DNA from: a virus
Strand: one strand, 5' to 3'
DNA length: 64,000 nt
Virus record (IMG/VR): IMGVR_UViG_3300032116_000067
Span: 1 to 64,000 of that record
Of the stretch, positions 56,307 to 63,969 are shown in pieces. Position 1 is the first letter of the stretch. Each line of letters opens with the position of its first letter. Both the position numbers and the translations under genes were made by a program. Under the pieces are notes generated by a model, which worked only from the letters and a program-made list of their open reading frames with translations, did not search any database and had not been told where the DNA came from.

Positions 56307-56527
56307 CCGTTGCTTTTCTTCGGCTTGGGCTTGTAATACCTCTTTTTTTTTGGAGTAGTCTGATCTGTTGCTGCAGGTGTCAGCACAGCTTTAACGTCAG
56401 AAATCGCAGGCTTAACTTCAACAGGCTTCGGAGCCTCTTTGATCTCTTGCAAAATGGTTACCGGGGTTTCAACTACGGGCTTCTTCTTCTTGAGCAGCCC
56501 TAACAAAGTACTGATTATGTTTTTCAT
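56303..56527 (-). CDS. Small amphipathic/Pro-Lys-rich protein in lysis cassette
   Basis: 74 residues: a short hydrophobic N-terminus (MKNIISTLLGLLKKKKP), an Ala/Pro/Val-rich linker, and a very basic end (KKKRYYKPKPKKSNG). Coupled to the endolysin. Could be a pinholin-like, envelope-bridging or regulatory component; uncertain. Confidence 0.5.
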   Translation of the reverse strand: MKNIISTLLGLLKKKKPVVETPVTILQEIKEAPKPVEVKPAISDVKAVLTPAATDQTTPKKKRYYKPKPKKSNG

Positions 56528-56540
56528 ATGGGATTAGGTA

Positions 56541-57179
56541 TTAGTTATTCTTCTTGCCGATCTTCCAGTAAGACTGGAATCCGTAATAAACCTGCCGGTT
56601 GATATCAGAGCCGATCTTAAGTCCGTAGAGATGATCGCGTTTTGTCTTGAGCATCAAACCCGCCTCTAGAGAGAAAGGCACAAAGACTTTAAAAGTATTG
56701 ATGCCGCCTCCAATATAAAGTTCGTTACGCTTGACTTCGGGTTTTACGATTGTGACTGTTTCTGTTACTTGAGGAATCTTATACGAATACGTAAAAGCCC
56801 TGTTGTTCAGGGTATTATGCTGTACAGTGTCCGTTATTGTAACATAACCGATACTGTCAATCATAATCGTGTCTCTATAGATGTTCTTAGAGAGAAACAG
56901 CTGCACTAACGTCTCGTACTGCGCTTTAAGTTTGGGATAGTTTGTATCCGGAATATACTGGGGCGGAAGAGTATCAATATCATAGATCGTTTCCGTGACA
57001 ACCATCTCTTTATAAATGATGCTATCCCGGACCAGCCAGGTAGTATCATGCACGATCACCGTATCAGCGGTAGGCTTCTTAAAGCACTGAACTACTTTTC
57101 TGCACCCGGCCCTTGTCAATATAACCAGCAGGATGAGCAGCAGTATGATCGTAATAAGTTTGAGAGCTTTGAGAGACAT
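56541..57179 (-). CDS. Spanin-like membrane protein with C-terminal beta region
   Basis: 212 residues. A single N-terminal transmembrane helix (LKLITIILLLILLVILTRAG) is followed by a long periplasmic part rich in D-T-V repeats (TADTVIVHDTTWLVRDSIIY). The C-terminus has amphipathic strands (GGGINTFKVFVPFSLEAGLM; YGLKIGSDINRQVYYGFQSY) resembling outer-membrane beta hairpins. An inner-membrane anchor plus outer-membrane strands suggests a unimolecular spanin-type role. Confidence 0.5.
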   Translation of the reverse strand: MSLKALKLITIILLLILLVILTRAGCRKVVQCFKKPTADTVIVHDTTWLVRDSIIYKEMVVTETIYDIDTLPPQYIPDTNYPKLKAQYETLVQLFLSKNIYRDTIMIDSIGYVTITDTVQHNTLNNRAFTYSYKIPQVTETVTIVKPEVKRNELYIGGGINTFKVFVPFSLEAGLMLKTKRDHLYGLKIGSDINRQVYYGFQSYWKIGKKNN

Positions 57180-57207
57180 AATAACTTGTGGTTTTTATAC
57201 TTGCGGG

Positions 57208-57504
57208 TCAAGACTTCTTACCGGAGTCTCTACCTACCCTGACCTCATTGGTGGGAACCAGGGCAAACTTGGAGAACCAAACCGCGTTGTCTTTCTTAGG
57301 ATCATTCGGCACACTCGTAATCTGCCCATACACCTGCCTTTCCAGGTTGTCGATCCGGGTCTTGTCAATGTTACTCTGGGCCATAAGAGCCTTGATGTCA
57401 GACTTTATTTCTGTGACATCATTCCAGATCAGTAGTCCAATGATGGACACTAAGCTTGGAAACAACCAAAGCTTCAGCGTGTTAGCAGAACTCTCCTTCA
57501 TCAT
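57208..57504 (-). CDS. Small N-terminal-TM protein with coiled coil
   Basis: 98 residues: a TM helix near the N-terminus (LWLFPSLVSIIGLLIW), then a coiled coil (EIKSDIKALMAQSNIDKTRI) and a polar end. Topology is the reverse of XhlA-type proteins but typical of small lysis-cassette accessory or holin-like proteins. Confidence 0.55.
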   Translation of the reverse strand: MMKESSANTLKLWLFPSLVSIIGLLIWNDVTEIKSDIKALMAQSNIDKTRIDNLERQVYGQITSVPNDPKKDNAVWFSKFALVPTNEVRVGRDSGKKS

Positions 57505-57506
57505 GA

Positions 57507-57782
57507 TTAGCTAGCTTTTACAAGTTTGAACTCGTATACATTTCCAGCGGGCTTTTTCAGACTGATAATCAGACTGTTAGGAATAATATTTCCTTTTTCA
57601 TCCTTACGAACAAAATAGCGAAGCTTGCTAGGATGAATGATTACGGTCTCACCTGCACCAGCAGTAACATCTTGGGCAGGAATCTCAATGAGATTAGCCG
57701 GTACCTTTGTACCACTCATCATGGTGCTAGGAATAGGCCACCCCAAAGCATCTTTTTGGGCGTAGAACTTCTTTGTCATCAT
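57507..57782 (-). CDS. First gene of lysis cassette, unknown
   Basis: 91 residues (KFYAQKDALGWPIPSTMMSG; IIHPSKLRYFVRKDEKGNII), beta-rich without membrane segments. Located just downstream of the divergent promoter. A small virion or lysis-associated protein; no family recognised. Confidence 0.5.
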   Translation of the reverse strand: MMTKKFYAQKDALGWPIPSTMMSGTKVPANLIEIPAQDVTAGAGETVIIHPSKLRYFVRKDEKGNIIPNSLIISLKKPAGNVYEFKLVKAS

Positions 57783-57789
57783 ATAAGAT

Positions 57790-57885
57790 TTACGTAAACT
57801 TTAAAACTGTAGAATCTAGACCGACCTCTACAATATAATATACAACTTTTTTAGAGAACTTGTCTATATTTGTAGACCCAAATAA
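57790..57885. promoter_or_regulatory. Divergent promoter of lysis cassette and replication module
   Basis: Minus strand: AAGTTCTCTAAAAAAGTTGT ATATTATATTGTAGAGG. Plus strand: TTTTTTAGAGAACTTGTCTA followed by TATTTGTAGACC, a TATATTTG -7 box about 20 nt before ATG 57893. Both recurring promoter elements are present in opposite orientations. Confidence 0.65.
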
Positions 57886-57892
57886 GATCACT

Positions 57893-58429
57893 ATGGAAAG
57901 TAAGACCTATGCCTTACAGCTAGAAAAAAAGCTGATTGAACAGTTTAGAGAAAACTTCTTTGACAAGTTAGGGTACTACCCTACTGTTATGACTGCAGCT
58001 CAGGTAAACACAGATGTAGCTATCCCTTACATGCATCTTTCTGTACTAAAAAAGTGTTTTGATCTTTTCCTTCCAGAGGTTGCAGGGTTTATTCTAAACT
58101 TAGAATCTCGTTCACGATCCAGAGAACTAGTAGAGCTCAGAAGTATTTACTGCTACTTGGCTCGTGAGATGCGGTATAGTCTTACAACGATCGGTAAAAG
58201 TATAGGTAATAGGGATCATACTACAGTAATCAACAGCGTTACAAACTTTAAAAACTGGATCGAAACAGATGAAAACTTTCGGCATAAGTATTCAGCTATT
58301 CTTAGTCATATAAAGCAACAATATGAGTCATCAGTTATGGCAAAGCTTGATCAAGTACAATGTGAGTCCGAACCAGTTATACTTCCTGGACTCGTGCCGA
58401 TACAAGATCAAGCCCACCAGCATCATTAA
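57893..58429 (+). CDS. DnaA domain IV-like protein
   Basis: 178 residues from ATG 57893; an earlier frame start lies within the promoter. The C-terminal part matches DnaA domain IV: LAREMRYSLTTIGKSIGNRD then HTTVINSVTNFKNWIETDEN (RDHTTV, DnaA-box recognition). No AAA+ domain precedes it; the N-terminal 80 residues are helical. Might recognise DnaA boxes at a phage origin or compete with host DnaA. Its last about 107 bp overlap the next gene. Confidence 0.75.
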   Translation: MESKTYALQLEKKLIEQFRENFFDKLGYYPTVMTAAQVNTDVAIPYMHLSVLKKCFDLFLPEVAGFILNLESRSRSRELVELRSIYCYLAREMRYSLTTIGKSIGNRDHTTVINSVTNFKNWIETDENFRHKYSAILSHIKQQYESSVMAKLDQVQCESEPVILPGLVPIQDQAHQHH

Positions 58430-58904
58430 TTTAGATGCTGAACGTCTAGTAGCAGAAAGCAGAGGTCACATTGACTCAAATGGAAATCTTACCCCAGGAG
58501 CAATCTTTATTCTGGATGAGTTTGAAACGCTTTTAGTCAAGACTAAAAAGAAGGTTGCTTCAGAACTGTTAGGTACAGATGCACTTACTCACATCAAAAC
58601 ATACCGGGAGCTTTTTCCGGCAAAACGGGTTCCTCGTGTCGGACTACTCCGGCAGACAGTTCAGGAACTCAAAGAGAAGTTTATCTGGTTTTTTAAGACT
58701 TACCCGGAATATGACTGGGCCCTAGTACTGGATGCTACAGACTACTATATCTACACCAAGACTAAAGAGAACTTGGAGTACATGACCACCAGCAGTTACT
58801 TTATCCAACGTACGGATAACTTCACCAAAGCTTCCCGGTCTCTACTGGCAGACTACTGTCAGATGATCCTAGACAACCCCGAGATCCTCAATAACGAGGC
58901 ATAA
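58323..58904 (+). CDS. Unknown replication-block protein
   Basis: 193 residues. The start MSHQLWQSLIKYNVSPNQLY looks genuine (a YNVSPNQLYFLD pattern I associate with phage homologues), which makes a 107-bp out-of-frame overlap with the DnaA-like gene. Then come LTPGAIFILDEFETLLVKTK and a helical C-terminal half. No catalytic motif seen. Confidence 0.6.
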   Translation: MSHQLWQSLIKYNVSPNQLYFLDSCRYKIKPTSIINLDAERLVAESRGHIDSNGNLTPGAIFILDEFETLLVKTKKKVASELLGTDALTHIKTYRELFPAKRVPRVGLLRQTVQELKEKFIWFFKTYPEYDWALVLDATDYYIYTKTKENLEYMTTSSYFIQRTDNFTKASRSLLADYCQMILDNPEILNNEA

Positions 58905-58905
58905 T

Positions 58906-58965
58906 ATTGTAGAAATTATTTTGGAGTTCTATAACAAGTTCTCTAAATTTACACCCCACAAAACA
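58906..58965 (+). promoter_or_regulatory. Promoter for the helicase operon
   Basis: TATTGTAGAAATT ... GAGTTCTATAACAAGTTCTC then TAAATTTACACC: TTCTCTAAA and TGTAGAA elements as in other promoters, about 15 nt before ATG 58975. Confidence 0.5.
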
Positions 58966-58974
58966 CAGAAGCAC

Positions 58975-59172
58975 ATGTCTACAGTATCCACAACCCTCAG
59001 AGAGTTCTTTGACAAGTTGCCAGATGCTGCTTTCTCTGACACTAAAGACTACAAGATTATCAGCTTTCCGATGTTAGAACACATAGTCAACAAGCTGGTC
59101 TATGAAGCCGAAGTTCGAGGAGAAACGCGCATCTTAAACAACATAGACGTATTGTTGGAGAGTACACTCTGA
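58975..59172 (+). CDS. Small unknown protein
   Basis: 65 residues from ATG 58975; an earlier start lies within the promoter. Helical (STTLREFFDKLPDAAFSDTK; MLEHIVNKLVYEAEVRGETR). Immediately upstream of the DnaB-like helicase; a helicase loader or regulator is possible. Confidence 0.55.
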   Translation: MSTVSTTLREFFDKLPDAAFSDTKDYKIISFPMLEHIVNKLVYEAEVRGETRILNNIDVLLESTL

Positions 59173-59191
59173 AGTAACCTTCATCTCCTGT

Positions 59192-60244
59192 ATGGAAGTA
59201 CCTCAGAATATCGGCCGACGGAAGACATACACGTCGGTATTACGAAAAGGTCTCAAGTATGTCGAGAAACGACGAAACGGGGACATCAAAAGTCTTAAGA
59301 CTCCATGGCCCAGTTTCAATACCGCTGGCGTAGGCGGTCTGGAGTGGGGCTCAATGTTAACGATCGGAGCCCGTCCTGGTGCAGGTAAAACGATGATTGT
59401 ATCCCAAATGTTACGGGAAGCTCATCGTCAGAACCCGGACCAGAAGTTTAATATCCTGGAGTTTCAGTTCGAGATGGGTGACGAGCAGTACGCTTCCAGG
59501 CAGTTTGCCGGGGAAGTAGCTCAAGACTACGGAGTAATCCTTAGTACCAATCAACAACTTGATGACTTCATCCTGGATCAGATCAAAGAGTATATCAATG
59601 TCTGTGACATGATGGAGAAACAGGGTATTAAAAGAGACATCATCTCTGAGTCTCTTACTCACCAAGAGATGGAACAAGAGATCAAACAAGCGTATGTAGA
59701 TGGTGGGGCCAAGCCCCTGATCGTTACGATCGACCACAGCTGGTTGATCAAACGCAGCAGTTCCGAGAAAGACAAGTTTGACGTCTTATACAACACCACA
59801 GAGATGTTGATGAGTCTCAAACGTAAGATCCCGGTTATTATCATCATGATTACCCAGATGAACCGTACCATGGAAGAAGCTATCCGTAAGGTTCCTTCCA
59901 GTATTGCTAACTACCCGACCAGTTCTGACATCTTTGGCGGTGACGCCCTGATGCAAGGATCCGACATGGTAGTAGTACTATCCCGTCCTTACAAGATGGA
60001 TATTAAGTCTTACGGTCCGTACGCGTACCGGGTAGAAAAAGACGACGTCTTTATGCATCTACTCAAGATCCGTAACGGTAGTGAAGACAACAGTATCATC
60101 TTTATGAAGATGGACGGTAAAAATCAACGGATGATCGAAGTACCACCGGCGGTCCCGGACCGCCCTGATGGTTCGTTCACAAGATTATCTCAGCGTACCG
60201 GTTTTTCAAGAAACGTATCCGCACCTATCGGTGAAGAACTTTAA
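59192..60244 (+). CDS. DnaB-like replicative helicase (RecA-fold core)
   Basis: 350 residues. Walker A TIGARPGAGKTMIVSQM, Walker B KPLIVTIDHSWLI, the glutamine/motif III region VIIIMITQMNRTMEEA and the arginine finger area RKVPSSIANYPTSSDIFGGD place it in the DnaB/RecA class. Only the C-terminal ATPase half is present; the DnaB N-terminal dimerisation domain is missing, as in several phage helicases. Works with the primase at 62288. Confidence 0.88.
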   Translation: MEVPQNIGRRKTYTSVLRKGLKYVEKRRNGDIKSLKTPWPSFNTAGVGGLEWGSMLTIGARPGAGKTMIVSQMLREAHRQNPDQKFNILEFQFEMGDEQYASRQFAGEVAQDYGVILSTNQQLDDFILDQIKEYINVCDMMEKQGIKRDIISESLTHQEMEQEIKQAYVDGGAKPLIVTIDHSWLIKRSSSEKDKFDVLYNTTEMLMSLKRKIPVIIIMITQMNRTMEEAIRKVPSSIANYPTSSDIFGGDALMQGSDMVVVLSRPYKMDIKSYGPYAYRVEKDDVFMHLLKIRNGSEDNSIIFMKMDGKNQRMIEVPPAVPDRPDGSFTRLSQRTGFSRNVSAPIGEEL

Positions 60245-60256
60245 ACTACAATTCCC

Positions 60257-60883
60257 ATGTTTACAACAGCACAGTACCAAAACGCACGAAGACGACTCTC
60301 GTTTGATGAGTTTAAGTCTCTGTCACCTGATGACCAAAAACAATACAAAGCTCAGGTCCTGGAAGAAATACGAGCTTTCCACGCTCCCATGCTGGAAGAA
60401 CTCGGTGCTACCAGACTGGACTTTCAGATCAAGATCCCATTTTACGACAAGCAAGCTCGTAAAGTAGTCGGCATCTTTGCTTCTGAGTTTAAAAGAGAAA
60501 ACGGTTTTTACTTTGAACTTACAAGTAGAGAGTTTGAGCCGCTGGATACCAACAGAACAGTTTACAAAGTATCATATAATCCATCGTTTGATGAAGAGTA
60601 TGAGATGAACGAGAAAGGTTCTTACCTCGTACCTTTAGAAGAACTACGTATGGTTACACCAGCCAGCGTAGCAATCAGCGGACCTTCTGCTTTATTAGAT
60701 CAGCCCAGATCTAAAGCTGTTACTTCAACACCCCAAAAGAATACGACATCATATAGAGCTCCCGAGCCTATAGCTGATGCACCATATTCAGAGATGACAA
60801 TCCGTGACTACTATGCTATTCATACCGGTAAACCGGTTAGCACCAAGTTATGGCTTAACGAACTGATAAGAACAAACAAGTAA
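60257..60883 (+). CDS. Unknown replication-block protein
   Basis: 208 residues. The N-terminus is helical (YQNARRRLSFDEFKSLSPDD), the middle alpha/beta (VGIFASEFKRENGFYFELTS), and the C-terminus ends SEMTIRDYYAIHTGKPVSTK then LWLNELIRTNK, a tail I recall from other crAss-like replication proteins. Probably a replisome accessory factor. Confidence 0.6.
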   Translation: MFTTAQYQNARRRLSFDEFKSLSPDDQKQYKAQVLEEIRAFHAPMLEELGATRLDFQIKIPFYDKQARKVVGIFASEFKRENGFYFELTSREFEPLDTNRTVYKVSYNPSFDEEYEMNEKGSYLVPLEELRMVTPASVAISGPSALLDQPRSKAVTSTPQKNTTSYRAPEPIADAPYSEMTIRDYYAIHTGKPVSTKLWLNELIRTNK

Positions 60884-60884
60884 T

Positions 60885-61568
60885 ATGGCACAAGGCATCC
60901 TAGTTATTGCAGAGTCCGGCTCTGGTAAGTCTACCAGTATTCAATCTCTCGATCCTAACGAGACATTTATCATCAACGTGGCTAACAAGCCCCTGCCTTT
61001 TAAAGGCTGGAAGAAAAAGTATATCCTGTGGAGTAAAGACAATCCCGCAGGTAACCTGTACAGCGGATCTACCGCTCAGCAGATAGAAGCGTGTTTACGC
61101 TATGTCAACGAAAAACGACCCGAGATCAAGACTGTTATAGTGGATGACTTCCAGTACATGAGTTCCTTTGAGTTCTTTGACTCAATAGACGAAAAAGGCT
61201 ACGAGAAGTTCACCCGTATCGGTGCACATCTGGCTCGTATTGCCCGTCTTCCCAAAGACCTCAGAGATGATTTGACTGTCGTGTTTCTTACGCATGCTGA
61301 AGAGTCCACTGACATCGAAGGCAAACGTAAAGTCAAAGCAAAGACGATCGGCAAAATGGTAGACGAAAAGCTTTCCCTGGAAGGTCTGTTCTCCATCGTG
61401 CTGTTTGGCAAAGTCAAGAAAGAAAAAGAGGGCGGCGTACGCTACGTGTTTGAAACCACCAACAACGGTGAGAACACTTGTAAAAGTCCCTGGGGTATGT
61501 TTACAGATACTGAGATCCCCAACGATCTGGCATTTGTGAAGAAAGCAATTCACGAATACGAAAACTGA
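60885..61568 (+). CDS. P-loop ATPase of the crAss-like SSB-linked type
   Basis: 227 residues. Walker A AESGSGKSTSIQSL, Walker B KTVIVDDFQYM, Ser/Thr switch region VVFLTHAEESTDIEGKRKVK. Length and position directly before the SSB gene fit the ATPase paired with SSB in crAss-like phages (related to phage annealing/recombination ATPases such as Sak4). Likely helps load recombination or replication proteins. Confidence 0.75.
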   Translation: MAQGILVIAESGSGKSTSIQSLDPNETFIINVANKPLPFKGWKKKYILWSKDNPAGNLYSGSTAQQIEACLRYVNEKRPEIKTVIVDDFQYMSSFEFFDSIDEKGYEKFTRIGAHLARIARLPKDLRDDLTVVFLTHAEESTDIEGKRKVKAKTIGKMVDEKLSLEGLFSIVLFGKVKKEKEGGVRYVFETTNNGENTCKSPWGMFTDTEIPNDLAFVKKAIHEYEN

Positions 61569-61600
61569 GTTTTCATCCTTAACTATAAAAAACAGACAGT

Positions 61601-62209
61601 ATGTTTAGCACTCAAGGACAGGAAGTCAAGACCGGCGGTACTTCTAAGTCATTACAAGCAGGGGTAGTTTATGCCCACATTAACAGCGGCCAGCTCAGAA
61701 CCTCCAGCAAAGGAGACAAAAAAGTACTGGAGCTCTATCTCGAGGGACCTGAGTTGGATAACTTTGAAGGTTGGCCCATCAGTAAAGATAACCCGGAAGG
61801 ACCTAAGCACAAGGGTCAAACAGCACGCGTTGCTGCTACCATCTGGACGGATGAATTCAACAATCCCAACGTATCTCGTAACGAGATCATGTACAAGCTG
61901 AGCATCATTGCTACCGAACTCGGTCTGCGTGACCAGCTCAACCAGATCCAGGCCAACTCTATCGAAGAGTGGGTATCCAAAGTCCTGAACCTGGTAGAAG
62001 GCAAGAAGATGTACTGGTTCCTCAAAGGCACCGAAGAAGAGTACAACGGTAAAACCATCATCAAGCTGTCTTTGCCCAAGTATAAGTTTGCGTCTGTAGA
62101 CGAAACCAAGCTGGACAAGTTTGATAAGAACAACAAGTATCACTACAAAGCTCTGGTCACTAAGCCGGTAAGCAGTTTTGAACCTGCGACCGACGACTTT
62201 GACATGTAA
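61601..62209 (+). CDS. Single-stranded DNA-binding protein
   Basis: 202 residues. Beta-rich OB-type core (VLELYLEGPELDNFEGWPIS; KYKFASVDETKLDKFDKNNK), and the acidic C-terminal tail PATDDFDM that SSBs use to bind partners. Directly follows the ATPase gene, as in crAss-like phages. Ends before a terminator. Confidence 0.75.
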   Translation: MFSTQGQEVKTGGTSKSLQAGVVYAHINSGQLRTSSKGDKKVLELYLEGPELDNFEGWPISKDNPEGPKHKGQTARVAATIWTDEFNNPNVSRNEIMYKLSIIATELGLRDQLNQIQANSIEEWVSKVLNLVEGKKMYWFLKGTEEEYNGKTIIKLSLPKYKFASVDETKLDKFDKNNKYHYKALVTKPVSSFEPATDDFDM

Positions 62210-62239
62210 AAAAGCTTTCTTTTCATAGCTGTACATAAC

Positions 62240-62270
62240 GGGGGGTGTTTCTACACTCCCCTTCTTTTAT
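62240..62270 (+). terminator. Terminator after the SSB gene
   Basis: GGGGGGTGT/ACACTCCCC with a TTCT loop, followed by TTCTTTTA. Confidence 0.8.
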
Positions 62271-62287
62271 CTTCTAATCCCAGTACT

Positions 62288-63256
62288 ATGTTCAAGACTA
62301 AAAACTTGGTACATGACATCAAAGATGTACCTGTACCGTGGATTTTTGAGCACTACTGTAAGCTCAAAGAAAAGTTAACGGGTGATGATGTGAAGATCAA
62401 GAGCTTGTTTACTAAGGAACGCACGCCTTCTATGTGCATCTACTTTGACAATGCTCGTCAAGTATATAAGTTCAAAGACTTCTCTTCCGGCAAGTGGGGT
62501 GACGCTATTGATCTGGTAAAAGAGATCACACAGAAGCCCTATCATCAAGCCTGTCAACAGGTCATCGAAGAGTTTAACGACTTTGTACTGCATAACAACG
62601 GCGGGTATAACGTACAAGAGTTCAAACAGTCCAGCCGGTATAAAGTCAGCTCGATCGTTACCCGGTCCTGGTCTACCCAGGATCAGACTTATTGGACCAA
62701 ATTTAACATAGGCAGTAAACTACTTAGTGAACACCGGGTAGTTCCCCTGGAGTATTACTGCATGGAAAAAGATGGTAAACAGCTGACTATCCGGGGTCTG
62801 TATCTATACGGGTATTTCAAAGCCGACGGTACACTATACAAGATCTATCAACCCAAGACACAGGATAAGAAGTTCATCAAAGTTTCAGACTATGTCCAGG
62901 GTTCTGAGCAGCTAAAAGATCACCGGTTCCTGGTGATCACAAGCTCACTGAAAGACATCATGGCCCTAAAGAGCCTGAAGCTATCAGTAGACTACATTGC
63001 TCCTGACTCTGAGAACAGTCTGATCCGTAAAGAACTGATGAACGAGTACTTTAAAAAGTATGAGAAGATCATCGTTCTTTTTGACTTTGACGAAGCCGGT
63101 ATCAAAGCCATGGAACGTTACAAAGAACTCTATCCTGATATCCTGACAGCCGTTCTACCTATGAGTAAAGACCCATCAGATTCTATCCGGGATTATGGAG
63201 CCAAAGAGGTTCGTAACCGACTGGTTCCAATCCTGAACAAAAAGCTAGAGAACTGA
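62288..63256 (+). CDS. DNA primase, TOPRIM type
   Basis: 322 residues. The N-terminal region retains the CHC2-like substrate domain shape (PSMCIYFDNARQVYKFKDFS then SGKWGDAIDLV) but lacks the CHC2 zinc ligands. The TOPRIM core has KIIVLFDFDEAGIKAMERYK (DxD-type) and FLVITSSLKDIMALKSL, where the usual catalytic Glu of motif I is absent. A SLKD variant is, as I recall, usual for this phage primase family. Synthesises primers with the helicase at 59192. Confidence 0.82.
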   Translation: MFKTKNLVHDIKDVPVPWIFEHYCKLKEKLTGDDVKIKSLFTKERTPSMCIYFDNARQVYKFKDFSSGKWGDAIDLVKEITQKPYHQACQQVIEEFNDFVLHNNGGYNVQEFKQSSRYKVSSIVTRSWSTQDQTYWTKFNIGSKLLSEHRVVPLEYYCMEKDGKQLTIRGLYLYGYFKADGTLYKIYQPKTQDKKFIKVSDYVQGSEQLKDHRFLVITSSLKDIMALKSLKLSVDYIAPDSENSLIRKELMNEYFKKYEKIIVLFDFDEAGIKAMERYKELYPDILTAVLPMSKDPSDSIRDYGAKEVRNRLVPILNKKLEN

Positions 63257-63292
63257 AGATGTTCTACAGTATATTTGTAGAACTCAATGCTC
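63255..63292 (+). promoter_or_regulatory. Palindromic promoter element
   Basis: GTTCTACA-GTATATT-TGTAGAAC at about 63262-63284: an 8-bp perfect palindrome around a TATATTTG -7 box, shortly before ATG 63297. This is the clearest example of an element that recurs elsewhere in the window. Confidence 0.6.
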
Positions 63293-63296
63293 TTCT

Positions 63297-63749
63297 ATGA
63301 ATTCTTGGTTCTACAACAATAGAAAGATCTCCTGCGTAGAAGACCTTCCAAACCATGAAAACCTTTACGGTTTTATTTACATGATCCAGGATACTGAAAC
63401 TCTCAGATCCTATGTAGGTAAGAAGGTTTTATACAACACCCGCAAAAAGAAGATCTCTCAAAAAGTAAAAAAAGCCACTGGTACTCGGAAAACATTTGAG
63501 TACCAGGTGAAGGAATCTGACTGGCAGATATATCATGGTTCTTCTAAAGAGCTGCTGGCAGATATCACCAAGTACGGTGCAGGTAGATTCAGAAGAGTCA
63601 TCTTGGAACTATGCTGCACTAAAAAGTATCTGTCTTATGCAGAGCTGGCCTGGCAGATCAAACTTGATGTACTCAAGTCAGACAGCTACAACGGTAACAT
63701 CCTGGGCCGTTATTATACCAGGGATATGCAAAACTGTTCTAAAAAGTAA
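63297..63749 (+). CDS. GIY-YIG nuclease-domain protein (SegE-like)
   Basis: 150 residues. The GIY-YIG core is LYGFIYMIQDTETLRSYVGK followed by a KESDWQIYHGSSKELLADIT region. Then FRRVILELCCTKKYLSYAEL, as in SegE-like phage proteins. No additional DNA-binding domain. It may be a homing endonuclease or an adopted structure-specific nuclease. Has its own promoter. Confidence 0.75.
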   Translation: MNSWFYNNRKISCVEDLPNHENLYGFIYMIQDTETLRSYVGKKVLYNTRKKKISQKVKKATGTRKTFEYQVKESDWQIYHGSSKELLADITKYGAGRFRRVILELCCTKKYLSYAELAWQIKLDVLKSDSYNGNILGRYYTRDMQNCSKK

Positions 63750-63753
63750 AACC

Positions 63754-63969
63754 ATGTCAGACGAAGAATTTGAAGCAATGATCCAAGAAGTACCCCCGGT
63801 ATATGAGGAAGATTATGTACCCCCTATTATTGATGAGCTAAACAAAGCCAACAACAAGATCAAAGATCTGTATCACTTTATAGAGATGACAGAAGCTTTG
63901 ACCTACGATAATGCTACCCGAGTACGTATTCGATCTTTTCTTAAAGAAGAAGGCATATGGAAATCATAG
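63754..63969 (+). CDS. Small acidic protein
   Basis: 71 residues from ATG 63754 (MSDEEFEAMIQEVPPVYEED), with a helical end (NKIKDLYHFIEMTEALTYDN). Starts 4 bp after the GIY-YIG gene. Stop is TAG and overlaps the next start. Unknown function. Confidence 0.55.
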   Translation: MSDEEFEAMIQEVPPVYEEDYVPPIIDELNKANNKIKDLYHFIEMTEALTYDNATRVRIRSFLKEEGIWKS

